This document shows positions 55,914 through 64,000 of a stretch of 64,000 nt of DNA, piece after piece. The stretch spans positions 487,850 through 551,849 of the forward strand of contig NZ_REFY01000004.1 in the NCBI RefSeq assembly GCF_003841485.1. Direction: 5' to 3'. The stretch comes from Natrarchaeobius halalkaliphilus (GTDB taxonomy: Archaea; Halobacteriota; Halobacteria; Halobacteriales; Natrialbaceae). Under the pieces are notes generated by a model that had not been told where the DNA came from, did no database searches, and saw only the letters and a program-made list of their open reading frames with translations. Numbering within the stretch: the first letter of the stretch is position 1; the number at the start of each line of letters is the position of its first letter. The position numbers were made by a program, and so were the translations under genes.

Positions 55914-58900
55914 TCAGTCATCGGTCGTCACCTCGAGGGCGTCGTCGGTCGTCCGCGCCTCGAGATCGCCGTCGATCTGGAGGTTGAGATCGCGCAGTCG
56001 ATCGACTGTTTCGTCGTCGGCGTTCCAGAGCCCGCGCTCGATCGCCTCGAGCAGCGTATCCGTGATCGACTCGAGCGCCCACGGGTTCACGTCGCGCATC
56101 CACTCCTGGCGGTCCTCGTCGAAGGCGAACTTCTCAGCGACGTCCGCCCAGAGCGTATCGGAAATGACCCCGGTCGTCGCGTCCCAGCCGAGGGCCACGT
56201 CGACGGTCGTCGAGAGATCGCCCGCCCCTTTGTAACCGTGTTCTTCCATCGACGCCAGCCAGTCGGGATTCAGAACGCGCGCTCGCATCGCCTTCCGAAC
56301 TTTCTCCTCGTTCGTATAGATGTCGACGTTCTCCGGATCGGCAGTGTCACCGACGTAGGAGGCTGGTTCCTGGCCCGAAATCTCGCTCACGGCGGAGATG
56401 AAACCGCCGTGGAACGCATACCAGTCCGAAGAGTCGAATTCGTCCTGTTCCATCGTCTCCTCTATCTTGACCGTCGCGTCCACGCTCGAGAGACGGCGTT
56501 CGAAGACGTCGTGAGCGCTCGAGACGTTCCCTCTCGACCCCATCGCGTAGCCGCCCCACTGGACGTAAACGGCCGCGAGATCCGACCGATCGTCCCAGTT
56601 GCTCTCGTCGACGGCCTTGTTCGTTCCGGCACCGTATCCGCCGGGTTTCGTCGTAAAAACGCGGTGTTTCGCCTCCGTTCGCGCCTCGTTGGCCTCGATC
56701 CCCTCCTCGTCTTCCAGTGCGGCCCGATCCTGCTCGACGTGTTTCTTGACGTAGTTCATCTCGTGGGGTTCCTCACGATCGACGACGGCATCCACGGCGT
56801 CGTGGATGACGCCCGCCGCCGCGGGGAACGCGTCTCGGAACAGTCCCGAAACGCGGGTCGTCACGTCGATTCGCGGTCGATCGAGTTCCTCGAGCGGGAT
56901 CGGCTCGACGTCGTCGATCCGCCCGGCGTCCGTCCACCGCGGTTCGACGCCCATCATCGCGAGCACCTGAGCGATCGTCTCGCCGCGGGTTCGGACGGTC
57001 GGCGTCCCCCAGGCGACGACGCCGATCTCCTCGGGATACTCCCCGTGTTCTGCGCGATGTCGCTCGAGGACGCCCTCCGCGACCTCGCGCCCAACTCGCC
57101 AGGCGGTTCTCGCCGGCACCTTGCGCGGATCGAGCGTATAGAAGTTTCGTCCGGTCGGCAGCAAGTCGACGCCGCCACGAGTCGGTGCACCGGAGCCGCC
57201 CGGTGGAACGTACCCCCCCGAGAGCGCGTTTGCGGTTCGAGGGATCTCGTCTTCGGCACCCTGGACGCGCGGCTGGGCCTCCTCGCAGATGTAGGCGAGC
57301 ACCTCCCGGAGGTCGTCGTGTGCGCCGGATTTCGCTCGTCCGTCACCGATCGTCTCGAGGTCGACGACGAGCAGGTTCATGTTGAGTTCGTCGTCCGCAC
57401 CCGTCTCTCGCTCGGATTCGGGGACGTCGAAGTCGTGTTCAGCGAGCGTGCCGACCAGTTCGACGCTGGTCTCGTAGACCTCGTCGGCAGCCTCGGAGAA
57501 GGTCATCCCGAGAGTCTCGTCGTACTCGCCGGGCGACTCGAGCATCGTCCGGTAGTCGACGCCGAGTACGCCGGCCACGCTCTCGCGCAGACTCGGAGCG
57601 CCGGGGTTCTCGAGACGCGTGAGCGCGACCAGATACGAGACCAACCGCTCCCCCGCCGGCGGTTCGGACATCGTGTGAAGACCCAGCCGGATCTGGGTCG
57701 TCTTGACGTCCGTGAGGTACTCGTGGATGCGCTCGACGAGTTCGTCGATTTCGAGGTCATCACCGGTCACGTCCCCCTGAGACAGCGTCGAACCGGCTTC
57801 ATCAGGGCCGCGAACCGCTGCCTTCTCGTCGATCGTCCCGGTGATTCCCAACTCGACTGCGAGATCGAGTTCCTCGACCTTCTCGCGGAGAAGCGTCTCG
57901 ACGTGTTCGCCGTCGTCGGCACGAGCGTCTTTCATCCCGGCCTCGCGGTACTGGTTCGCCAGTTCCTCGAGTTCCGAGAGTTCGTCGTACGTCCCCGCGG
58001 CCCGCATGACCGGCGTGAGGTAGTCGACGACTGCCGCGTACGACCGGCGCTTGGCCTGGGTTCCCTCACCGGGATTGTTCACGATATAGGGGTAGACGTT
58101 CGGAACGTCGTCGATCAGTTGATCGGGAGCGCTCTCGCCGTCCAGTCCGACGGTCTTGCCGGGCAACCACTCGAGGCTGCCGTGGGTTCCGAGGTGGACG
58201 ATGGCGTCGGCTTCGAACGCGTTTCGCAGCCAGCCGTAGAACGCGTAGTAGTCGTGGGGTGGCTGGAGATCCGAGTCGTGATAGATCTTCGATGGATCCA
58301 TCCCGAACCCGCGCGGAGGCTGGACGGTGACCAGCACGTTCTCGAACTCGACGCCGGGAATCGCGAACGAACGATCCGGAACCTCACCCCACTCGTCGAC
58401 GACGTTCGATTGAAACCGTTCGTCGGCGTCCACAAACCACTCTTCGTACGTCTCCGAAGAGACCACGTCGACGGACAGGTCGCGGACGTCTTCCGGGGCG
58501 ACCCACCGATCGTCGAGAGTGAGTTGGGCGGTCAGTTTCTCTACGAGCGCCCGTCCGTCTTCGGCTATCTCGCTCCCGAGGTCGTATCCTCGCTCGTCGA
58601 GTTCCTCGAGCAGGTTGACCGTGCTCTCGGGGCTATCCAGCCCGAACGCGGTCCCGATCCCGTCGTCACTCGGCGGGTAATTGTGCAACACGACCGCGAC
58701 GTGCTTGTCTTTATTCGGCGTGTATCGCAGCTTCGCCCAGTTGACCGCGAGCCGTGTCGCGTGATCGACCCGGTCTTCGATCGGGAAGTGGTGTTTCGGT
58801 GCGCTGCCGATTCCCGCCTCGTCGGCGGTGCGTTCTTTCCCCGAAATCGGATGGGTGATGACGTTTCCGTCGAACTCCGGAAGCGCGACCGAGAGGGCCA

Positions 58901-59804
58901 GTTCGAAACCCATCACGCCCGTGTCGCTGGACTCGTAGCGCGAGCGCGAGCGCATCGTCGTCACCGTCTGAAGCACCGGCACACCGAGTCGATCGAGGAA
59001 GACGTCCTCGGCGGAGGTCCCTTCGTCGCCTGCGCTGCGACCCCGCTCGTCCATCGAGAGTGAGAACATGAACGAAGAGAGGACGGTGTCGACGATCGAG
59101 CGCCCGTCGTCGTCGGTCAGCCACGTATCGGTTACCCACTCGGCGTCTTCCCGTTCGTCGGCGTCGGTCGCCGGATTACAGAAGATCGCCAGAGCGTCGG
59201 TACCGCTTTCCTCGAGGGAACGTATCTGTGCGTCGACGTATCGCGTGTTCTCGTGCGTCCAGTGAGATTCGTAAAACCAGATCGCGATCGTCGGCTTCTC
59301 GGGGTCGTGAGTGGCGAGGAGATCCTCGTACTCGATTCCGGGACGATCCGGATGGTACACCCCCTCCGTCGGCAATGCTATCGGCTCGTCGTACTCGATA
59401 TCGCGGCCCTCGTACTCGGCTGCGAGGAATCGACACAGGTTTTCGACGTTGATCGTTCCGCCCCCCTCCAGGTAATCGTAGGCAGCCTCGCGATGGGACG
59501 CAGAGACCGTCGTATCCTCGAACGCGAAGGCGTCACCAGTGGCCTTGACGATCAGGGGAACGCCAGCCTCCTCGAGCGAACCCGTCGCGTAGTCGTAGCC
59601 CGGCATGCTGTCTTCGGCCCCGTGAAGCCAGAAGATCGCCGCCGCGGCGTCGTGTAACTCTTCGACGAACTCAGAGAGCGCGGCCTCGTCCTCGAGATCG
59701 CTCTCCGATCGCACGATCAGTTCGACGCCCTCGAGGCGCTCGGCCGCCCGCCCGATCGAGCCGAGTTCGTTCTCCGTCGCGGTGTAGAAACCGATCCGTG
59801 TCAT
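55914..59804 (-). CDS. cobN: Cobaltochelatase large subunit CobN
   Basis: 1296 residues from the ATG at 59804 (MTRIGFYTATENELGSIGRA). It is a typical CobN/BchH-like protein with IAIWFYESHWTHENTRYVDA, VAVVLHNYPPSDDGIGTAFG, IVHLGTHGSLEWLPGKTVGL and the C-terminal GAGTNKAVDES and DINEY-type segment. CobN inserts Co2+ with AAA/VWA partners. The longer reading frame is rejected because it crosses the divergent chlID gene. The 34-bp gap to chlID must hold both promoters. Confidence 0.95.
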   Translation of the reverse strand: MTRIGFYTATENELGSIGRAAERLEGVELIVRSESDLEDEAALSEFVEELHDAAAAIFWLHGAEDSMPGYDYATGSLEEAGVPLIVKATGDAFAFEDTTVSASHREAAYDYLEGGGTINVENLCRFLAAEYEGRDIEYDEPIALPTEGVYHPDRPGIEYEDLLATHDPEKPTIAIWFYESHWTHENTRYVDAQIRSLEESGTDALAIFCNPATDADEREDAEWVTDTWLTDDDGRSIVDTVLSSFMFSLSMDERGRSAGDEGTSAEDVFLDRLGVPVLQTVTTMRSRSRYESSDTGVMGFELALSVALPEFDGNVITHPISGKERTADEAGIGSAPKHHFPIEDRVDHATRLAVNWAKLRYTPNKDKHVAVVLHNYPPSDDGIGTAFGLDSPESTVNLLEELDERGYDLGSEIAEDGRALVEKLTAQLTLDDRWVAPEDVRDLSVDVVSSETYEEWFVDADERFQSNVVDEWGEVPDRSFAIPGVEFENVLVTVQPPRGFGMDPSKIYHDSDLQPPHDYYAFYGWLRNAFEADAIVHLGTHGSLEWLPGKTVGLDGESAPDQLIDDVPNVYPYIVNNPGEGTQAKRRSYAAVVDYLTPVMRAAGTYDELSELEELANQYREAGMKDARADDGEHVETLLREKVEELDLAVELGITGTIDEKAAVRGPDEAGSTLSQGDVTGDDLEIDELVERIHEYLTDVKTTQIRLGLHTMSEPPAGERLVSYLVALTRLENPGAPSLRESVAGVLGVDYRTMLESPGEYDETLGMTFSEAADEVYETSVELVGTLAEHDFDVPESERETGADDELNMNLLVVDLETIGDGRAKSGAHDDLREVLAYICEEAQPRVQGAEDEIPRTANALSGGYVPPGGSGAPTRGGVDLLPTGRNFYTLDPRKVPARTAWRVGREVAEGVLERHRAEHGEYPEEIGVVAWGTPTVRTRGETIAQVLAMMGVEPRWTDAGRIDDVEPIPLEELDRPRIDVTTRVSGLFRDAFPAAAGVIHDAVDAVVDREEPHEMNYVKKHVEQDRAALEDEEGIEANEARTEAKHRVFTTKPGGYGAGTNKAVDESNWDDRSDLAAVYVQWGGYAMGSRGNVSSAHDVFERRLSSVDATVKIEETMEQDEFDSSDWYAFHGGFISAVSEISGQEPASYVGDTADPENVDIYTNEEKVRKAMRARVLNPDWLASMEEHGYKGAGDLSTTVDVALGWDATTGVISDTLWADVAEKFAFDEDRQEWMRDVNPWALESITDTLLEAIERGLWNADDETVDRLRDLNLQIDGDLEARTTDDALEVTTDD

Positions 59805-59838
59805 CGTGTTTTTAAATCTCTGTTGTATTAGAGCAAGT
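59805..59838. promoter_or_regulatory. Compact bidirectional promoter, cobN / chlID
   Basis: Only 34 bp separate the two start codons. TTTTTAAAT (about 59810-59817) lies 25 nt upstream of the chlID ATG, and CTAATAC read on the minus strand (about 59825-59832) lies 24 nt upstream of the cobN ATG. Both transcripts would be leaderless and the two boxes lie only about 10 bp apart, so initiation complexes would collide. Confidence 0.55.
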
Positions 59839-62031
59839 ATGTTTGCAGACGCTGGAGGCAAAAAGCTGTCGTCGATCCCGTTTCCGGCGATCGTCGGACA
59901 GGCGGATCTCAAGCGCGTGTTGCTCGTCGTTGCGGCGAACGACGCACTCGACGGTGCGCTGATCGTCGGTGAGAAGGGAACCGCAAAATCGACCGCCGTG
60001 CGGGCGCTCGTCGATCTCCTCCCGGAACAGCGGGTCGTCGCCGACTGTCGATTCGGCTGCTCGCCCGACGATCCGACCCTGCAGTGTACCGACTGCCGGG
60101 AGCGCAACGCCGAGGAGTTTCCGATCGAGACGCGGCCGGTCCCTCTCGTGACGCTTCCGCTGGGAGCGACCCGCGATCGAGTCCTCGGGACCCTCTCGAT
60201 CGAGGACGCGCTGGCTGGCGAGGCGGATTTCGATCCTGGACTGTTGGCTCGCGCGAACCGCGGGATCCTCTACGTCGACGAGGTCAACCTGCTCGAGGAC
60301 CACCTCGTCGACGTCATCCTCGACGCAGCGGCAAGCGGCGTCAACACCGTCGAACGCGACGGGGTCAGCGTTTCCCACCCCGCAAACGTTACGCTGATCG
60401 GGACGATGAATCCCGAGGAGGGCGACCTCCGCCCCCAGCTTCGGGATCGGTTCGCACTCCGTGCGAGCGTCGAGGGCTGTCGAGACGTCGACGACCGCAT
60501 CGAGATCATCGATCGAGCCCTCGAGCGACACAACGACCGAGACCCGACCACAGCCTACGTCGACGACGTCGAACGCCTCCGAGAGACCGTAGCCGATGCG
60601 ACCGACCGACTATCCCGCGTCGTCCTCCCCACCGAGTTCAAAGCGGAGATCGCTGAACTGTGCCTCGAAGCCGACGTCGACGGCCACCGCGGCGACGTCG
60701 CGACGGCACGAACCGCCGTGACCCTGTCCGCCCTCGAGGGCCGAACGACGGTCATCCAATCCGACGTCCGCAAGGCGGCCACCTACGCGCTTCCCCACCG
60801 CCTCCGGAGCGCGCCGTTCGAAGACGAACCGGATCTCGACGAACTGCTCGAGGATCGGTTCGACAGGGATTCGTCCGACGAGAGCGACGGTAACGGCGGC
60901 TCCGACGAGTCGAGCGCGGACGGACTCGAGAGCGAACGACAAGCCGAACCCGGAGACGGGGACGAGCACGGTGGTAACGGCGACGAGTGCTGCGATCCGA
61001 ACGAGCCGGACGAACGCAGCGGCAGCCGCGACGGGGAATCGAAGCCTCCCGACGAGACCGACTCCGAACCGGAATTCGGAACATCCGCGAGCGGACGCCA
61101 GCCGAACGCGGACGAGACGTCGGCTTCGGTCGACACGACAGACCCCGAGACGTCCGACGGCGAACACGACGACGCGAGCTGCCGAGAGGGACCGTCGGAC
61201 GAAGCCGGTGAGGACAACACCGCCCGACCGCTCGTTCCCGGCCATCGACGGGTCGAACCCGGTGATTCGAACGCGCCGGAACTCGATATCCCGGACGCCG
61301 ACGGCGACCGTGCGGGCGGGTCACGAGCGAGTGCGGCGCCAAGCGCCGACAACCGGGGGGCTCGCGTCAGAAGCGAGCCCGCGTCCGGTGCACGGTCGAT
61401 CGACGCCGCAGCGTCGGTTCGCTCCGCCGCGGCTCACGGGAGAACGAGCGTCGAGAAAGCAGACCTTCGCCAGTCCGTCCGCGCCGGCGAAACGCGAGTG
61501 ACGATCGTCTTCGCGGTCGACGCGAGCGCGTCGATGCGGCCCGCGATGAGAGAGGCGAAGAGCGTCGTTCTCGAACTTCTGCGCGACAGCTACCAGCACC
61601 GCGACGAAGTCGCATTCGTTGCCTTCGCGGGCGACGGGGCCGACGTCTTGCTTCCGCCGACGGACAGCGTCTCCCTCGCCGCACGCCACCTCAAGGACCT
61701 CCCGTCCGGCGACCGGACACCGCTTCCCGCCGGCCTCGAGACGACTCGATCGGTCATCGAACGTGCAGAACCCGACGCAGCCGTCGTCGTCCTCGTTACC
61801 GACGGTCGGGCGAACGTATCCAGCGGCAGTCCCACCGACGCAACGCGAGATGCTGCTCGTCGGCTCGCACAAACCGATTCGGACGTGCTCGTCGTCGACG
61901 CCGGCACCGAGAGCCGTTCTGGCCTCTCGGCTCTCGTGGCTCGCGAAACCGGTGGCACGCGCGTACCTCTGTCATCACTTTCGGTCGAAACGGTCCGTTC
62001 CACGACCGACGCTGCTGCAGTCGATCGATAG
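59839..62031 (+). CDS. ChlID-type chelatase subunit (AAA+ plus VWA)
   Basis: 730 residues from the ATG at 59839. The AAA+ domain (residues 5-330) has GEKGTAKSTAVRALVD (Walker A), GILYVDEVNLLEDHLVDVIL (Walker B) and TLIGTMNPEEGDLRPQLRDR. A long acidic linker (about 340-520) follows. The C-terminal VWA domain has the MIDAS motif DASASMRPAMREAK. It is the fused equivalent of ChlI and ChlD, which with CobN forms a CobNST-like cobaltochelatase. The upstream start (59806) is rejected because it would cover the shared promoter. Confidence 0.93.
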   Translation: MFADAGGKKLSSIPFPAIVGQADLKRVLLVVAANDALDGALIVGEKGTAKSTAVRALVDLLPEQRVVADCRFGCSPDDPTLQCTDCRERNAEEFPIETRPVPLVTLPLGATRDRVLGTLSIEDALAGEADFDPGLLARANRGILYVDEVNLLEDHLVDVILDAAASGVNTVERDGVSVSHPANVTLIGTMNPEEGDLRPQLRDRFALRASVEGCRDVDDRIEIIDRALERHNDRDPTTAYVDDVERLRETVADATDRLSRVVLPTEFKAEIAELCLEADVDGHRGDVATARTAVTLSALEGRTTVIQSDVRKAATYALPHRLRSAPFEDEPDLDELLEDRFDRDSSDESDGNGGSDESSADGLESERQAEPGDGDEHGGNGDECCDPNEPDERSGSRDGESKPPDETDSEPEFGTSASGRQPNADETSASVDTTDPETSDGEHDDASCREGPSDEAGEDNTARPLVPGHRRVEPGDSNAPELDIPDADGDRAGGSRASAAPSADNRGARVRSEPASGARSIDAAASVRSAAAHGRTSVEKADLRQSVRAGETRVTIVFAVDASASMRPAMREAKSVVLELLRDSYQHRDEVAFVAFAGDGADVLLPPTDSVSLAARHLKDLPSGDRTPLPAGLETTRSVIERAEPDAAVVVLVTDGRANVSSGSPTDATRDAARRLAQTDSDVLVVDAGTESRSGLSALVARETGGTRVPLSSLSVETVRSTTDAAAVDR

Positions 62032-62250
62032 CACACGGTCGCCCCATCCGCCCCATCACGATCCGTATCGACGCTCACGACCGAATTCGGACTCGTCCTC
62101 GAGGACCAACAACGGAGCGAGTGATACGTTTAACGACGATTCGGAGTGGAACGGTCTTCTTGGGCGTTCCCGAAATCAGGTCGTTCGAGGTAGTACCCGT
62201 TGATCTATCAGTATTGATAGACGCAGCAGTCGAAAGATGAGAAGATCCTA

Positions 62251-62308
62251 GACGTAGTCGTCTCGAGTTTTAGGGTAACGTCTGAGAACCAAGGGCCCGA
62301 GTTAAGCC
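62251..62308 (+). repeat. tRNA-Cys 3'-flank repeat, copy 1
   Basis: 58 nt matching 63582-63639 at 47 of 58 positions without gaps. The last 22 nt correspond to the 3' end of tRNA-Cys (acceptor strand and T arm). The two copies flank the 62684-63527 gene pair. Confidence 0.8.
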
Positions 62309-62487
62309 AGCTTTTTATATAGTACAAGAGTTGAGAAGAGGTTAATTTCGGCGGGTAGGCCCATCACAAGCCCTGATACGGGTCAACCCAAGAGTGCGAT
62401 ATTACTGGTACGGGGACGGCGGTTGACGGTGGTGACCAACACGACGAGGGAACAAAACGACCTCAGGTCCATAGTACTCCTCGACAG

Positions 62488-62545
62488 ATGAACATCGACG
62501 AAAAGACCATCCGAAATCTGTGTACTGATCCCGTATTCGAGCGGG
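62488..62545 (+). pseudogene. Possible remnant of a SWIM zinc-finger protein gene
   Basis: A reading frame begins MNIDEKTIRNLCTDPVFER, which resembles the N-terminus of haloarchaeal SWIM zinc-finger proteins (from memory). The resemblance stops after about 19 codons, and the frame then runs into unrelated sequence covering the next gene's start. Probably a truncated gene fragment. Confidence 0.35.
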
Positions 62546-62683
62546 ACAAAAGACCATCGACTTCCAACGAGTCCACTTCTCCATGTCGCTACGCTCGTTC
62601 AGCCGTGGTCTCGCCGTACATCGAAATCCCTTCGGTTTGCTCAGCCCGACAATTTATGCGCGCCCACCGGCAAACGATCCTCT

Positions 62684-63286
62684 ATGGGCGGTATCGAGCT
62701 ACGGAACGGCACACTCGTCGTCGAACGTGAACCGAATCAGCTCGACGAGCTGGCAATTGGGTTCTCCGAAACTCTCGGTCAGTTCGACATTAAGCATGTC
62801 TACATCGCGGGATACGTTTCCATACTCGCTGGTCGGGCGCGCTCTACCGAAGACGTCGATGTCCTCATCGAACAGATCGGCGAGGGGACTGCAGACGAAC
62901 TCGCAGAGACACTCGACGAGAAAGGGTTTTGGGGCCCGGCGATGCCGCTTTCTTCGATGTACGAGATGCTCGACAACGGTGACAACATCTGGGTCGCTCC
63001 AGAGGACCAGGTTACGCCGCATCTCGAAGTCAAGTTCGCGCGCGACGAGTTCGACCGCGCATCCCTCGAAAACGCAATCACGGCCCGAATCGGCGGCGAA
63101 GCGATCTCCATTGGTCCGTTGGAGCTCCAGATCGCCTACAAACTCCACCTCAGAGCACAGAAGGACATCGAGGATGCGGTCCACCTGTATACCCTTTTCG
63201 AGGAAAGTCTTAGTGTGTTCCGCCTCGAAGAGTGGGTAACGCGACTCGACGTCGAAGCCGAATATGAGCGACTCAAACGCGCGTGA
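62684..63286 (+). CDS. DUF6036/AbiEii-like nucleotidyltransferase (possible toxin)
   Basis: 200 residues from the ATG at 62684. The nucleotidyltransferase core is HVYIAGYVSILAGRARSTED followed by VDVLIEQI; the D-x-D metal pair (EDVDVL) with the preceding glycine/serine is typical of MNT/AbiEii-type enzymes and the related DUF6036 family. The C-terminal part is helical. It overlaps a second small gene by 23 bp, as in toxin-antitoxin or abortive-infection pairs. A TATA-like box 28 nt upstream indicates a leaderless transcript. The toxin role is inferred from family. Confidence 0.7.
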   Translation: MGGIELRNGTLVVEREPNQLDELAIGFSETLGQFDIKHVYIAGYVSILAGRARSTEDVDVLIEQIGEGTADELAETLDEKGFWGPAMPLSSMYEMLDNGDNIWVAPEDQVTPHLEVKFARDEFDRASLENAITARIGGEAISIGPLELQIAYKLHLRAQKDIEDAVHLYTLFEESLSVFRLEEWVTRLDVEAEYERLKRA

Positions 63287-63527
63287 ACACCTCGACACGA
63301 AGCACGAACGCAACCGTGAGCAGCGCATCGAGGGCATCAAACGCTGGGTCGAGTACATCGAGTCAGAGCCACCAGATACGTGGGGGCCACAGCAGAACGC
63401 GGTCGTCAACGACCAGCTTGACGCAGCCCAGAGCGTCCAGACTTCGGCTTCTCACCAGCAGCACGTGAAAGACGTAGCGGCGGAGATTCTCGAAGTGAGC
63501 GACGAGTCCGACACTGACTCGACGTAG
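63264..63527 (+). CDS. Small partner protein of the DUF6036-like nucleotidyltransferase
   Basis: 87 residues, acidic and helical (MSDSNAREHLDTKHERNREQ onward). Its start overlaps the nucleotidyltransferase gene by 23 bp, so translation is coupled. No DNA-binding motif is recognised, but size and arrangement fit an antitoxin or accessory protein. The pair is bracketed by the tRNA-Cys-flank repeats. Confidence 0.65.
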   Translation: MSDSNAREHLDTKHERNREQRIEGIKRWVEYIESEPPDTWGPQQNAVVNDQLDAAQSVQTSASHQQHVKDVAAEILEVSDESDTDST

Positions 63528-63581
63528 ACAGGTTCCTCTCAAGAACCATACATAGCGTGCCGAAACAAGAAGCGTTGCCAA

Positions 63582-63639
63582 GACGTAGTCTTCTTGGGCT
63601 TTAGGGTATCGTGTGAGAGCCAAGGGCCGGATTTGAACC
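63582..63639 (+). repeat. tRNA-Cys 3'-flank repeat, copy 2
   Basis: Contains 36 nt downstream of tRNA-Cys plus the last 22 nt of the tRNA itself; it matches 62251-62308 at 81%. The 1331-bp offset brackets the nucleotidyltransferase gene pair. Confidence 0.8.
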
Positions 63640-63693
63640 GGCGGTGGGCGGCTCTGCAGGCCGCTGCGTTCGGCCGGACTCTGCCACCTTGGC
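63618..63693 (-). tRNA. tRNA-Cys (anticodon GCA)
   Basis: A 76-nt cloverleaf on the minus strand. The acceptor is GCCAAGG/CCTTGGC with discriminator T. The anticodon stem is GCGGC/GCCGC around CTGCAGA (anticodon GCA). The T arm is GCCGG-TTCAAAT-CCGGC. No encoded CCA. It lies downstream of 5S rRNA, the position tRNA-Cys holds in haloarchaeal rRNA operons. Confidence 0.93.
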
Positions 63694-63847
63694 GCACCCG
63701 TTGGTAGACGAGTTGCGCGCATAACCGTTACGGTCCCCGGCGCACACCACGAGCAGCGCCCGTACGAACAGACTGCCGTCTCGAGTTCACACCGCGAGTA
63801 CCGAGAGCGACCGACGTAGTCACTACTCGGGTATGGGGATGAGTTCC

Positions 63848-63871
63848 CCGGAGAGCGCCCGCGCTCTCCGG
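63848..63871 (-). terminator. Strong hairpin between 5S rRNA and tRNA-Cys
   Basis: CCGGAGAGCGC and GCGCTCTCCGG form a perfect 11-bp stem with a 2-nt loop (realistically 10 bp with a 4-nt loop). It lies about 30 bp after the 5S 3' end, so it may be a processing or termination signal of the rRNA transcript. It is not followed by a T-run on the minus strand. Confidence 0.5.
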
Positions 63872-63899
63872 AGGAGTGTAATGAAATGAAGTATGAGTG

Positions 63900-64000
63900 G
63901 TGGCGGCGAATCCACGTTCCCAGAGGGTCTCCCACTCCAGTAGTTGCGAATACGCAGGCGGGCTTATCTTCCGTGTTCGGGATGGGTACGGGAGGAACCC
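63900..64000 (-). rRNA. rrf: 5S ribosomal RNA (partial, 3' portion)
   Basis: The reverse complement reads GGGTTCCTCCCGTACCCATC at the window edge, then CCGAACACGGAAGATAAGCC and CTGGAGTGGGAGACCCTCTG, the conserved archaeal 5S core. The exact 3' end (about 63900) is estimated from the pairing GCCGCC at the terminal helix. The 5' end is outside the window, so the rRNA operon continues to the right. Confidence 0.92.

Larger units (their letters stand above)
62032..62683. other. Intergenic region after chlID
   Basis: About 650 bp. It carries copy 1 of the tRNA-Cys-flank repeat (62251-62308), a TATA-like TTTTTATATAGTAC (about 62311-62324), a possible SWIM-protein remnant (62488-62545) and a TTTAT box centred near 62655, 28 nt upstream of the gene at 62684. 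No intact gene is seen. Confidence 0.5.

Noticed and set aside
55809..59063. Plus-strand open frame of over 1000 codons.
   Set aside because: It is antisense to cobN and cbiC, with a non-acidic, Val/Arg-rich composition and no motif.
62309..63581. Complete integrative element between the tRNA-Cys repeats.
   Set aside because: The interval is only about 1.3 kb, has no integrase or replication gene, and the repeats have diverged to 81%.

Overview
The window is high-GC DNA from a halophilic archaeon (class Halobacteria, probably a Natrinema/Haloterrigena-like member of the Natrialbales; the rank is inferred). The reasons are strongly acidic predicted proteins, TATA-like boxes about 27 nt upstream of many start codons (leaderless transcripts), ATGA-type gene overlaps, haloarchaea-typical families (GlpABK, MoxR/DUF58 cluster, ChlID-type chelatase, CbiX-ferredoxin fusion) and the 3' end of an rRNA operon in the archaeal order 5S - tRNA-Cys at the right edge.

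Layout. 1-11 kb: glycerol catabolism (glpB fragment, glpA, divergent glpK), catalase-peroxidase, a sugar/phosphoglycolate phosphatase, a Nudix hydrolase, two small conserved haloarchaeal proteins, RimI, a predicted DNA-binding protein and tRNA-Lys with a duplicated 3' end 100 bp downstream. 11.4-21.2 kb: a surface-glycan locus with a nucleotide-sugar dehydrogenase, three glycosyltransferase-like proteins, a hypothetical protein, a polytopic membrane protein, a flippase and a sugar epimerase. 21.4-28.8 kb: a complete lasso-peptide (RiPP) biosynthetic locus. The minus strand carries B1 (RiPP recognition element), B2 (leader protease), C (Asn-synthetase-like cyclase) and a 47-residue precursor. 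The facing plus strand carries a PF14907-type nucleotidyltransferase, an ABC exporter and an HprK-like kinase, a set resembling the tailoring genes of paeninodin/pseudomycoidin-type clusters in Firmicutes. This is the most interesting system in the window.

29-39 kb: two small membrane proteins and a DUF1616/DUF4129/DUF58/MoxR/DUF4350 envelope-associated cluster. 39.2-43.6 kb: glmS, a GlmU-like enzyme and a GlmM-like enzyme, a UDP-GlcNAc supply set likely to feed glycan synthesis. 44.2 kb: an unusual lysine-rich Tat-exported protein. 45-62 kb: a large cobalamin (corrin ring) operon cbiC-E and cbiT-L-F-G-H-H, with a ferredoxin, a LAGLIDADG-like protein, cbiX-ferredoxin, DUF3209 and a PQQ-type propeller, plus cobN and the divergent chelatase chlID. 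62-64 kb: a toxin-antitoxin-like nucleotidyltransferase pair, flanked by two 81% identical copies of the tRNA-Cys 3' end and its downstream flank, then tRNA-Cys and the 5S rRNA 3' portion.

Functional calls are from motif and family recognition by eye. No database search was run.
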